DNA from: Acidobacteriota bacterium
GTDB lineage: Bacteria; Acidobacteriota; Terriglobia; Acidiferrales; UBA7541
Reading direction: 5' to 3'
DNA: 64,000 nucleotides
Assembly: GCA_003223255.1 (NCBI GenBank)
Contig: QHYJ01000165.1
Coordinates: forward strand, 23,926 to 87,925
Position numbers and translations under genes: made by a program. A model generated the notes under the pieces. It was given only the letters and a program-made list of their open reading frames with translations. It was not told the DNA's origin and ran no database searches. Shown piece by piece: positions 36,771 through 45,229 of this stretch. Position 1 is the stretch's first letter, and every line of letters starts with the position of its first letter.

Positions 36771-38455
36771 TGCGCACCTCCGAGGGCGGCCGTGGTAGAT
36801 GCAGCATTACCGGGTTTGACGCCGGTGAAATCGAGCGACATGCCCAGCACGGTGATGGAGCCTTTCAACGAATTGCCGTCAAAGGTGCCGGTGAACATGA
36901 CGTCGGTGGGGCCCTGGTCGAGAACGATGTTGCTGGTGAGGCTGAATTTGTCGGCGCTGAGGTAGCCGCTGATGATGTTGGCGGTGCCACGATGGCTGGT
37001 GATCGTGCCGGAAATCGTGCCGTCCTTGTCCATCATGAGGTCGGCGGTGGATTCTTCAGGGCCTTCCGGGGTGGTGTAGGACAGCTTCCATTTTCCAGTG
37101 ATGTCTCCCTCCGACGGATCCTTGGGTTTCTCGGGTTCGTGCGCTTCAAACAGGCGGCCGTCCACGAAAGCCATTTTGATTTTGGTTTTTTCCCCGAAAA
37201 GATCGCCGTCGGTTACCACGAGATTCGCAATTTTGCCGTTCTCGATGGAGCCCAGGCGGTCGGCCACGCCAAAAATCTCTGCTGCGGAAAGTGTGAACGC
37301 GCGTAGCGCAACATCAGGAGAAAGCCCCGCGTCAATAGACTTCTTGGCTGCCTTGAGAATGTTTTTCGGAGCCGTAATACTGCTAGAATAAAAGGCGAAC
37401 TTCACCCCCGCCTTGGCGAGCGCCGCCGGCGTAGAAGGCGAGCGGTCGCGGAACCGCAGCGTGCGCAGTGATGGCTTGGATTCCGGATCGGCGTCTTTCT
37501 CCGCGTCCGGCCACTTCAAATCAACCAGCACGGGAAGTTTCTTTGCTGCAATTTCCGGAGCGACTTCGTAACCCATCTGGCCGCCGTAAATGGCGCCCTT
37601 GACCTGCCAGCGTTCAATGAGCTCAATCGCGCGGCGGAGCTGCACGGTGTTATTCGCCGGAATGAGGACCAGCGCGTGGTTCTCGAGTGCCTCCGCAAGG
37701 GTCGCTTCGGTGCGGTCATAGCGAGGCCGAGCCACGCCGCGGGGATTCTTTTCGTAAAGGGCCTGTGCCTTTATGCTCCAATCCGTGTCGAGCCAGACCT
37801 GGCGAATATAGGCCAGCACGCCGAGAAGAGAATCCGGGAAGCCGCCGCCAAAGCCCCCGGACGTCTGGAACGAAAGAGGAATGGCAACAGGCGATTTGAC
37901 GACGAGATCCCCGGCACGTTCTCCTGCGAGGTTCAGAACCGCGGCCTCCCCCGGAAAGAAACCGCCTTTCGGAGCGCAAATCACAGTGGTGAAGCCGCCG
38001 TTGCGCCAGCTTTCAATGCGCTTGTCACTGAGATTGACTTCGTCGGCGCCGCTGCGCCAGGGAGTGGAAGCGGGACGATCTTGCGGACCGCGCGCTTGTT
38101 CCTGCGACCGGCGCGGGCCACCGCCTTCCCCGCCGGAAGGTGGCGCAGCGGGAATGCCGACATCGGCAAAGGCATCCACGAGTCCGGGGTAGACGGTCAG
38201 GTCTTTTCCGTCGATCACGCGGGCTTCGGGCGGGATGGCCGCGTCTTTCGCGACCGCGGTGATGATGCCGCGAGAAACGACAATGGTCGCGTCTTCGATA
38301 GGCGGTCCGGAGACGGGCACGACTTTTGCGCCGCGAATGGCGAAGTATTGCGGCTCACCGCCCTGTGCACGAACCAGCGGCAGGCGGACCAGGAGCAATA
38401 AGGAAGTGACCATGCACAGTGCGAACGCACATCTACGGAACAGTTTTAAGCGCAT
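36767..38455 (-). CDS. Amidohydrolase-like protein A with C-terminal beta domain, metal ligands lost
   Basis: The 562-residue protein has a signal peptide (to about residue 30), then an amidohydrolase scaffold: AIRGAKVVPVSGPPIEDATIVV, VYPGLVDAFADVG, FTLSAAEIFGVADRLGSIENGKIANLVVTDGDLFG. The HxH is replaced by F96-A-D98, and no later histidine replaces it, so normal catalysis is unlikely. About 110 C-terminal residues form a separate beta-rich domain (GKWKLSYTTPEG onward) not found in the other two. It is the first gene of the operon, overlapping gene B by ATGA. Confidence 0.85.
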   Translation of the reverse strand: MRLKLFRRCAFALCMVTSLLLLVRLPLVRAQGGEPQYFAIRGAKVVPVSGPPIEDATIVVSRGIITAVAKDAAIPPEARVIDGKDLTVYPGLVDAFADVGIPAAPPSGGEGGGPRRSQEQARGPQDRPASTPWRSGADEVNLSDKRIESWRNGGFTTVICAPKGGFFPGEAAVLNLAGERAGDLVVKSPVAIPLSFQTSGGFGGGFPDSLLGVLAYIRQVWLDTDWSIKAQALYEKNPRGVARPRYDRTEATLAEALENHALVLIPANNTVQLRRAIELIERWQVKGAIYGGQMGYEVAPEIAAKKLPVLVDLKWPDAEKDADPESKPSLRTLRFRDRSPSTPAALAKAGVKFAFYSSSITAPKNILKAAKKSIDAGLSPDVALRAFTLSAAEIFGVADRLGSIENGKIANLVVTDGDLFGEKTKIKMAFVDGRLFEAHEPEKPKDPSEGDITGKWKLSYTTPEGPEESTADLMMDKDGTISGTITSHRGTANIISGYLSADKFSLTSNIVLDQGPTDVMFTGTFDGNSLKGSITVLGMSLDFTGVKPGNAASTTAALGGAQ

Positions 38456-38563
38456 GCGAATCCCCTAGCTGCAAAACTTTGAAGGACACCGAGACCTATC
38501 GGGTAGACGCATGAGGCTAGTGCGAAGTTTCTATAGAGTCAAGACAAAGCGATGAGAAACGCC

Positions 38564-40245
38564 CTATGGTTTTTTCTTTTTGAAGAGCCCCGTGAGCGCG
38601 TCGACCGGATTCGCAGGCGCCGCGTTGGGGTTCGCTTGCGACCCCGCACCCGCGGTCGTGCTTCCGGCTCCCATGCAACCCAGTTTCGACTTGAACATGT
38701 CAGCCGCCAGCCTGCCAACATCCGGAACAAATTTGGGATCGGCCGTGGTGCCCTTGATCTGGAATGGGACGCTCAAGCCGCTCTTGCACCCACCGCCGGT
38801 AACTTTGCCCAAAAGACCGCTGAGGCCTCCACCGGTGCCAGCTGATGCGCCGTTGCTCGCGGCTTGCGAACTATTGAGTGTTGCCACCATTTTAAAATCC
38901 AGGTTGTTCTTGGCATCAGCCGTGCCCGCGCCGGTGAGATTGCCGAGCTGTGGAAGAACCGCAATGAAATTGTCGGCCTTCAATCCCTCGGGCGCCATGC
39001 GCACGTCCGACGTGAGTTTGTCGATCAAAAGATCGCTGCCCGTCTTGATTCCCGTAAGGGCAGTAACCTCGGACATTTTCGAGCCAAGATCAAAACCAGC
39101 CAGCTTTCCATGGAACAGGCCGACGTTGCCTGTAATAACGAGCTTGTTCGTGGGACCGGTGATGTTGAGATCGGAATTCAGCGTGCCGGCCGCAAGCGAG
39201 GCGCCTTTAGGCAGATTGATGCCGAGCGCAGGAAGAAATGCCTCCAAATCTTTTGCCGGCATGTCCTTGGCGTCGAGATTGATTTTGACGACAGTCTCCT
39301 CCCCTGAGGTATCGTACGTCCCGCCGAGATGTGCGGCAGCGTTGCCTATTTTCAGAACGGACGGGTTCAGCACTCCTGCGTTTTTGCGGAGATTGTATTT
39401 GGTGCCGAAGTTGATGGTGACGGGAACGCCCGCAGGCGAGCCGCCCGCAACCAGAAGAGCTTTAGAAAGTTTTGCGTCCCCTTTGGTTTCCGCTTGTCCC
39501 CTGCTCGAAGCTACGGTGCCGTCCAAATCGATAATGCCGCCGAGACCCGCCGAGGAATCCAGGAAGCCGGTCGAAGCAAGATTCAACGAGTTAATCGTAA
39601 GCTTGGCATTGAGCGGAGTGAGCGAGGTGTCTTCTTGATCCACCGGGCCGGCCGTGCCCTCGAGTTTGAACTTGCCGCCGTCCGGCAGGACTGCTGTGAC
39701 GGCGACAGGAAACTTCGCAATCATCGAGAAGTCGGAAGCGGTGATATTGAGATCGTCGTAGGTACTGCGCTTTCTGGAGCCCGTCCCGCCTACGATGATC
39801 TTTCCGTTCTTCAGCTCAAGCTTCTTGATCGACAGGTCGGCGGCAGTCGACGTCTTTCCGGCAGGAGCCTGCTTGGCTTGCGCTTTTGCTGCTGAGCCGC
39901 CGAGTGAAGAGAAATTCCACTCCTCGGCAGGATTATGCAACAGCGTGACCTGCGGCGTGTCAATGGTGATGCCCGTAATGTTTAGGGTCTTGGAAAAAAT
40001 CAGCGGCATGAGCTCGACGCCTACTTTCAGAGCTTTGGCGGTGAGAAAAGGCGAAGAGCTGAACTTGGGATCATCGCCAATGGAGAGGTTTTCGGCGGAT
40101 AGCGAGCCACTGAGGAGCGAGAGGCTGAGGTTTCCAAGCTGCACTTTGCGTCCCAGAGCCGCGGAAGCTTTTTCTTCAAGGCGATGAGCACCAGAACGGC
40201 CAAAACACCGACAACAATGAACGCAATGCGGAGTGTACTTCCCAT
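38564..40245 (-). pseudogene. AsmA family protein, one frameshift
   Basis: The gene begins at ATG 40245 with AGGAGG upstream and an N-terminal membrane anchor (LRIAFIVVGVLAVLVLIA). It continues in the next frame with LEEKASAALGRKVQLGNLSLSLLSGSLSAENLSIGDDP and a long beta-rich AsmA-like domain: TGITIDTPQVTLL, FPVAVTAVLPDGGKFKLEG, SLAAGTLNSDLNITGPTNKLVITGNVGLF. The tail is Ala/Pro-rich and basic. AsmA-like proteins span the inner membrane and periplasm and affect outer-membrane lipid transport or assembly. The frames join near 40,178: one C missing in a CCC run explains it. Confidence 0.82.
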
Positions 40246-40438
40246 AAGGGACCTCCTGTGGGGAAGGGATAGTTTGGACGGAGAAACTGCATAATAACAT
40301 AGCCGGCGTTACCGCTTCAGTGATTCGCTCGGAGGTTTTGGACGCTACGGAGCAGTGTACAGCCCTGAGAGAGAATGGATATTCGTGACTCTCGTGCATC
40401 TCCTTGTGGAGTTGCGTTATCCTAAAGCGGTGAACTTT

Positions 40439-40972
40439 ATGACCAATTTGATTGCCCATTCGCCGGCACACGGTTTTCGTGTGAAAAGGCAAGTCGCGTC
40501 ACCGCGTCGCGTCCATAAGAGGGTCGAAAGAGGCATCACTCTTCTCGAGCTGATTATCGCGACGTCCATCCTTTTGGTACTTGCCACTGCCGCCTTGCCG
40601 GTGGTTCGCATGACCGTGGTCAGGACCAAGGAAGCGCAGCTTCATAAAGCCTTGCGCGAGATTCGCGACGCCATCGATCGTTACAAGGACTATTCAGATC
40701 GCAACCTCATTCGTGTGGAAGTGGGCAGCGAAGGGTATCCCCCGGACTTGGAAACGCTTGTGAAAGGGGTTCAGATCGGAGCGGGTTCCGACCGCAAAGT
40801 CCGCTTCTTGCGCCGCATCCCCGTGGACCCTATGACAGGGCGGGCGGAGTGGAATTTGCAGTCCGTCCAAGACGATCCGGATTCCACCTCCGGGGGCGGT
40901 AATAATGTTTTCTACGTGCACTCCAAGTCCCAAGGCACAGCGCTCGACGGAACTAAGTACGCGGACTGGTAA
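40439..40972 (+). CDS. Type II secretion/type IV pilus-like pseudopilin
   Basis: From the ATG at 40439 (about 177 residues) the protein has a basic leader followed by a prepilin cleavage site and helix: VERG then ITLLELIIATSILLVLATAALPV with Glu at position 5. The C-terminal half ends NNVFYVHSKSQGTALDGTKYADW, the pattern of GspG-type pseudopilins. It should be processed by prepilin peptidase and join a pseudopilus in the inner membrane. No other gsp or pil gene lies beside it. The track start at 40355 is possible but adds 28 residues of uncertain character. Confidence 0.85.
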   Translation: MTNLIAHSPAHGFRVKRQVASPRRVHKRVERGITLLELIIATSILLVLATAALPVVRMTVVRTKEAQLHKALREIRDAIDRYKDYSDRNLIRVEVGSEGYPPDLETLVKGVQIGAGSDRKVRFLRRIPVDPMTGRAEWNLQSVQDDPDSTSGGGNNVFYVHSKSQGTALDGTKYADW

Positions 40973-41122
40973 AAGCGAGTTTGACCTCGTACCTCTCGTG
41001 CTCACGGCTGGACCTTACGTCTTACAATAACGTCTTAAGTTCCTTGCAGGTCCCCTCGCTCGCTTACCAGCTCTTTATCTACTCCGTTTGCGGGGACACG
41101 GGCCGTATTACAATGAAGGAGC

Positions 41123-41199
41123 GGGGCTGTAGCTCAGATGGATAGAGCAGCAGTTTCCTAAACTGCGTGTCGGGAGTTCGAATCTCCCCAGCCCCACCA
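41123..41199 (+). tRNA. tRNA-Arg (anticodon CCT)
   Basis: A 77-nt cloverleaf with the CCA end encoded. The acceptor stem is GGGGCTG/CAGCCCC, followed by a D-loop, anticodon stem GCAGT/ACTGC with loop TTCCTAA (anticodon CCT, reading AGG), and a T-loop GTTCGAATC. It is the only RNA gene I can see in the window. Confidence 0.96.
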
Positions 41200-41384
41200 G
41201 TTTTTTGCTTTCGATTGAATGACTCGGTGGCCTTTCGTGCATCTTTCGAAGACGCCTAATCAACCGCGTGCAGTGATAGAGCGAGCGACGTGGCCCACGT
41301 TAAGAAGCTAGCCTTCTTGTTGTCTCAACCTGTTGCTGCTGCCAATTGAGTGGCGCGTGAGGCGCTGCTGAAGGGTCTCAGAAA

Positions 41385-41750
41385 CTAGCGGGCTTTTTTC
41401 TTGCGTTCGCCTACCTTGTGAGCGAACGCTAGCAAGACCTGTCGGTCGCGTTCGTCCATTTTTCCTAGCAAGCCCATTAACTTGCGCAAAAAACGTCCAT
41501 CCTTTCCCCTGCTTCCCCATGCAGTTTCGTGCCTCCTATCCTTTGTAGGGATAAGCGGTTCCGGTACTTTCTCCCCCTCGTAAAAAAGCTGGTACATAGG
41601 GACCTCAAACGCACGAGCTATCTTCTCCAGTGTTTCGATTGCTGGGACCGTGTGCCCATTCTCTACCCGTGAGAGATAGCAACGCTGCAACCCCGTTCGT
41701 TTCTCCACGTCTCCCTGCGACATTTTTTTCTGCTCTCTGATTTCGCGCAA
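41385..41750 (-). CDS. XRE-family helix-turn-helix regulator
   Basis: This 121-residue protein is a single lambda-repressor-like HTH (KKMSQGDVEKRTGLQRCYLSRVENGHTVPAIETLEKIARAFEVPMYQLFYEGE) with a short helical tail rich in Lys/Arg. The start is a TTG at 41750; an upstream in-frame ATT would extend it slightly (IIGDLLREI). It probably binds DNA as a dimer. It lies downstream of tRNA-Arg on the opposite strand in a gene-poor region, which is a common position for regulators of mobile islands. Confidence 0.82.
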   Translation of the reverse strand: MREIREQKKMSQGDVEKRTGLQRCYLSRVENGHTVPAIETLEKIARAFEVPMYQLFYEGEKVPEPLIPTKDRRHETAWGSRGKDGRFLRKLMGLLGKMDERDRQVLLAFAHKVGERKKKAR

Positions 41751-42345
41751 CAGGTCTCCGATAATTAAGATTTACTCCCTTTAAATAAAGTAGCGAAGGT
41801 CCAGATTTTCCCGTTACTGTACCTCCGAAGAATCACACGTCGTGCGTGTACTGGTCGTTGCGCTAGGCTAGGGCAGACTACATTGAATAGAGCGAAGAAG
41901 GCCGAACCTCTCCAGAAATGTTTGGAGATGCCGACGCACGCGTTCTCCTCCGCTTCGCGAGGACAACTGCTACCCGCACATTCGGCGCGTCGAGAATCCT
42001 GAAGAGGTAATCACCGGGAACGGGCTTGGACGCACCAGCATAAAGGAACGGTTGAAACTAGTGAGCGGTCAGCTTTCTACCGAATCGAAGGTGCAGAGCG
42101 GAACAACTATTCATGCTTGCGTGCCTCTCAAGTCCCCAAGGAAGTCTGCAGGCTCCGTCGGATAAATGTCGGCATCTCCGCCGACCATGACTTCAAGGAC
42201 CACCTGTATTGTGCCGAGGGTATAGTCACCAGCGGCATTCACACTAATCAGTTGCCTCTTGTTCCCTGCTTTGCGACAACGACGGGCGTCCGCCTCCCGG
42301 AATACCTTCTTGACGGGAAACTAACTGCAGTAATGGAGACAGAAA
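41751..42345. other. Gene-poor, possibly decayed region
   Basis: About 600 bases with only weak ORFs, such as 42117-42491, whose translation (LTAVMETENVEKARSLSHQLAAVSDAGLVQKDSGQ) looks partly protein-like but matches nothing I recognise. No repeat, terminator or RNA gene is obvious. It is flanked by the XRE gene and further doubtful frames. Confidence 0.4.
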
Positions 42346-42696
42346 ATGTCGAAAAGGCGCGGAGCCTCAGCCATCAGCTTGCCGCTGTCAGCGACGCTGG
42401 ATTGGTGCAAAAGGACAGCGGGCAGATGTTGGCGTGGCGTGTGCGGAATTGTATCGTCCGTTACGAATGGTCGCGGAAACGATCAATTTGAAGTTGCGCG
42501 ACTGACCAAAATCAGGCGCCCGTTACAGGTAGATTCTTGCGAGGAGGGCCGTGAACTCAAGGAATTCATCAAAGCAGTGAGCATTGGCGACCGCGTTCGA
42601 GTGCTATGCGATGACGGAGTGCTTGTGGCAGAGAAAATATCCCATACGCAATTCAAGTTAATCGATTCCCAAGTGATGTCGAAATTCATCCACTAG
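42346..42696 (+). CDS. Doubtful hypothetical protein
   Basis: The final 60 residues (SCEEGRELKEFIKAVSIGDRVRVLCDDGVLVAEKISHTQF) look like a folded protein, but the first half is Cys/Arg-rich and unconvincing. It may be the end of a frameshifted gene that begins in the 42117-42491 frame. I do not recognise it. Confidence 0.3.
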   Translation: MSKRRGASAISLPLSATLDWCKRTAGRCWRGVCGIVSSVTNGRGNDQFEVARLTKIRRPLQVDSCEEGRELKEFIKAVSIGDRVRVLCDDGVLVAEKISHTQFKLIDSQVMSKFIH

Positions 42697-42894
42697 TTGA
42701 ACCGTTCCTGCGGGCAAAAGGAGAAGACTGCGACTCGCAACAAGAAGTCACACATGTTCTCCGTGAGCGCGCCCAACGTCAGTGCTGCCGTCTGTTGGAT
42801 CTGTCATGGGAGTCGGGTTCCCCTGTGCTTTGCGCAAAAGCGGCGGCATCGTTTGAAGCAATGCGGCAGATCCGCAGCGTGTTAGCATGACTAA

Positions 42895-43728
42895 ATGTGT
42901 TACGGCTCCTGGGCTCTGCGACTCGGTCTGATTTTGCTTCTCACCGGCGAAGCGGTGGCAGCGCAGCAAGAAGCGAAGCCGAAGGAACTTCCCGAAATGC
43001 CAGCACCCAAGGAGGAGCAGACTCGCCAGAAACACAACAGCCGCTTCCATTCGACCTTTCAAGTTTTAGGTCGGCGGTCCATTTTCTTCCCGGACTTGGC
43101 GGCAAGCCCGGGTGCTCTCGGCACCAGGCAAGAATGGGAACTCTTTGCTGGTAAGAGCCTGGCGCCCTCGCGCTTCCTTTCTTCCGCTCTTGGCGCAGGC
43201 ATCGGCCAGGCACGCGATTCCCTCCCAGGCTATGGCCAGGGAATGGAAGGATACGGCAAGCGCTTCGGCTCGTCGATGGCTACCGCCACGTCGGCCGATT
43301 TCTTCAGGACATTTCTGTTTTCGTCACTGCTGCGCCGGGACCCGCGATACTTTGTAAGCTTGCGCGGCAGCCCGTGGCGTCGGATGGGCTATGGCCTCAG
43401 CCGTTTGGTTGTCACTCGCACGGATGCAGGAACGGAAGGCGTTAATTGGCCCGGGATGCTTGGGCCTATCTTCGCTGAGAGCCTGGCGAATAGCTATCTT
43501 CCGGTGAAAGAACAAACGGGCGGGCAAACTTTCCGCCGCTACGGCGTGCGGCTCGGGTTCACCGCGAGTGCCAACCTCCTCAAGGAATATTGGCCGACCA
43601 TCTTCCGGAGTCTACGCATCGCGAAGATCGCTCCGGGCTTAGGCCCCAATTCCTCACCCGGCGCATCCGGCCACCCATGGCGCCGCCTCTCCTGCCCTGA
43701 CGACGGGCGAATTAGGTGGCCGACTTGA
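42895..43728 (+). CDS. Secreted conserved acidobacterial protein, unknown function
   Basis: The 277-residue product has a signal peptide (LGLILLLTGEAVAAQQ) and Gly/Arg/Tyr-rich repeats: LGAGIGQARDSLPGYGQGMEGYGKRFGSSMAT, LLRRDPRYFVSL, RRMGYGLSRLVVTRTDAG, FAESLANSYLPVKEQT. Similar proteins occur in many Acidobacteria, often near TonB-type or carboxypeptidase-regulatory proteins, with no assigned role. The C-terminus may be basic and disordered. It is the last intact gene before the decayed malic enzyme. Confidence 0.6.
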   Translation: MCYGSWALRLGLILLLTGEAVAAQQEAKPKELPEMPAPKEEQTRQKHNSRFHSTFQVLGRRSIFFPDLAASPGALGTRQEWELFAGKSLAPSRFLSSALGAGIGQARDSLPGYGQGMEGYGKRFGSSMATATSADFFRTFLFSSLLRRDPRYFVSLRGSPWRRMGYGLSRLVVTRTDAGTEGVNWPGMLGPIFAESLANSYLPVKEQTGGQTFRRYGVRLGFTASANLLKEYWPTIFRSLRIAKIAPGLGPNSSPGASGHPWRRLSCPDDGRIRWPT

Positions 43729-43749
43729 CGTCTTCCATGCACCAAGACT

Positions 43750-44283
43750 CTACATCGGATGCGCGAAAAACATGCCGTCAGTCACGCGCGAAATGCGCAT
43801 TTTGCGTCCTTTGTAAGCGACGTCCGGAGAGGGAGAGCCCGTGGCGATCAGCGCGCGCCCATCGGTCCAGCGAAGCAGGTCCTCGGGAACGGCTTCTGCT
43901 TTCGACGTGGGGTTGGACAACGGCAGGATGATCGGCCGCTCACACTTGCGCGCCATTTCGTGAACGATGGATTCCGTGAATGCGCCCGGCAGAGTCAATA
44001 AGCCGATGAGAATGGTCGCGTCGATTTTGTGAATCACATCGCTCAGGTCAATCCGATGGTTTTCGAGGGTCCGCGGAAAATTGGCAACACGATCCGCCGG
44101 CTGGGCGTATCGCCGCTGCTCTTCGGACAAATCCGTGCGCTCGGAATGCAACAACCCACCGCTATTGATGAGCCAGAAGCGGGAGCGCGCTTCGGTTTCG
44201 GACAAATCGTCGGCCACAAGAGCTTCCCAGAGCGAATCGGCAACCCCGATCCCGGCGGAACCCGAGCCCAGCGCCGCTCGATG
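43750..44283 (-). pseudogene. Truncated NADP malic enzyme, 3' half only
   Basis: The readable frame carries SETEARSRFWLINSGGLLHSERTDL, GLLTLPGAFTESIVHEMARKCERPIILPLSNPTS and EAVPEDLLRWTDGRALIATGSPSPDV, all from the C-terminal NAD(P)-binding region of malic enzyme. The preceding glycine motif reads GSGSAGIGVADSLW. The whole N-terminal catalytic half is missing, and the last residues jump from KMRIS to RVTDGMF, an internal deletion. Its broken 5' end abuts the broken cydB at about 44,284. It cannot encode a working enzyme. Confidence 0.8.
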
Positions 44284-44907
44284 CCAGCGGCTTTTTCTTC
44301 GAGCCGCTGTGGACCAATTTCCAACGGGGAGAGGAAACCGTCATCTTGGATTGGTACACGATTCTTGTCGGCATCCTGGCCTTGCTCGCGCTGGTGATGC
44401 ACGGCGGACTCTGGGTACAAATGAAAGCGAGCGGCGAGGTGAGCTCGCGCGCTGGAAAATTGGCCGCCCAGACGTGTTGGGGCGTGGTGGTGCTAACGGC
44501 GCTAGTAACCCCCGTAACTTTCCGCGTGCAGCCTCAAATCCTGGCAAATTTCTCCACCTGGCCGTGGGGCTTTGTCTTTCCTTTGCTTGCCGTGGCCGGG
44601 CTCGCGGGGGTTCTTTTGAGATGCGAAAACGCGACGAACGCAGAGCCTTCTTTGCCTCTTGCGCCTATTTGACTGGCATGCTGACCAGCGTGGTCTTCGG
44701 CGTTTATCCCCTGGTGCTCTGCCCGCCCGGAATCCCCTGTACTCCCTGACCGCTGGCAACGCCAAGGCAGGCACCTATGGCCTCAAGATTGGGCTCGTCT
44801 GGTGGGTCCTCGGCATGATCCTAGCCGCAGGCTACTTCACGTTTGTCTACCGCTCCTTCGCTGGTAAAGTAGCCGTGGACAAGGACTCCCACGGCTACAG
44901 CGACTAG
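44284..44907 (+). pseudogene. Truncated cytochrome bd oxidase subunit II (cydB), 3' half only
   Basis: The frames read FFFEPLWTNFQRGEETVILDWYTILVG, MHGGLWVQMKASGEV, CWGVVVLTALVTPVTF, FSTWPWGFVFPLLAVAG, then in a second frame ASCAYLTGMLTSVVFGVYPLVL and in a third NPLYSLTAGNAKAGTYGLKIGLVWWVLGMILAAGYFTFVYRSF. This is the C-terminal half of CydB. Two frameshifts split it and the N-terminal membrane segments are gone. No cydA lies nearby. It begins right where the malic-enzyme remnant ends. Confidence 0.82.
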
Positions 44908-45229
44908 CGCAACTCCTACGCCCCTCGAGCAAAGCCTCCATTTCGTTACGGAACTGTTTTCCACGCGATCTTCTCGCCCGCCCAAACAGCCAAGTATCGA
45001 GTCCGAAACACTGGTACCCCAGTAGCGTTGACCGGCAGAAATTCCGGTGGGTACTGTGCAAAGTAGGGCGCCCGGGTGCCCGCGGAGACGTGTCCACGAG
45101 AAGAACGTCAGGCGAAAGAAAATACCAAGGTCCGGCAGCGTAGACCCTTAGCCCTGACGGGGTGCGGTCTGCCCGGGCGAATTCGGGGAATTTGTGCGGT
45201 GCCGGTCTCCAGCAGGCGCCCGCTCGAAG
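44908..45229. other. Intergenic region upstream of the Ser/Thr kinase
   Basis: About 320 bases with no supported gene. The minus-strand ORF 44837-45385 overlaps the kinase gene and has no recognisable content. It presumably holds the kinase promoter, but I see no clear -35/-10 pair. Confidence 0.4.

Noticed and set aside
44043-44420. 125-residue minus-strand ORF continuing upstream of malic enzyme
   Set aside because: Its first part is simply the antisense of the cydB remnant (EPLWTNFQRG on the other strand), not malic-enzyme sequence.
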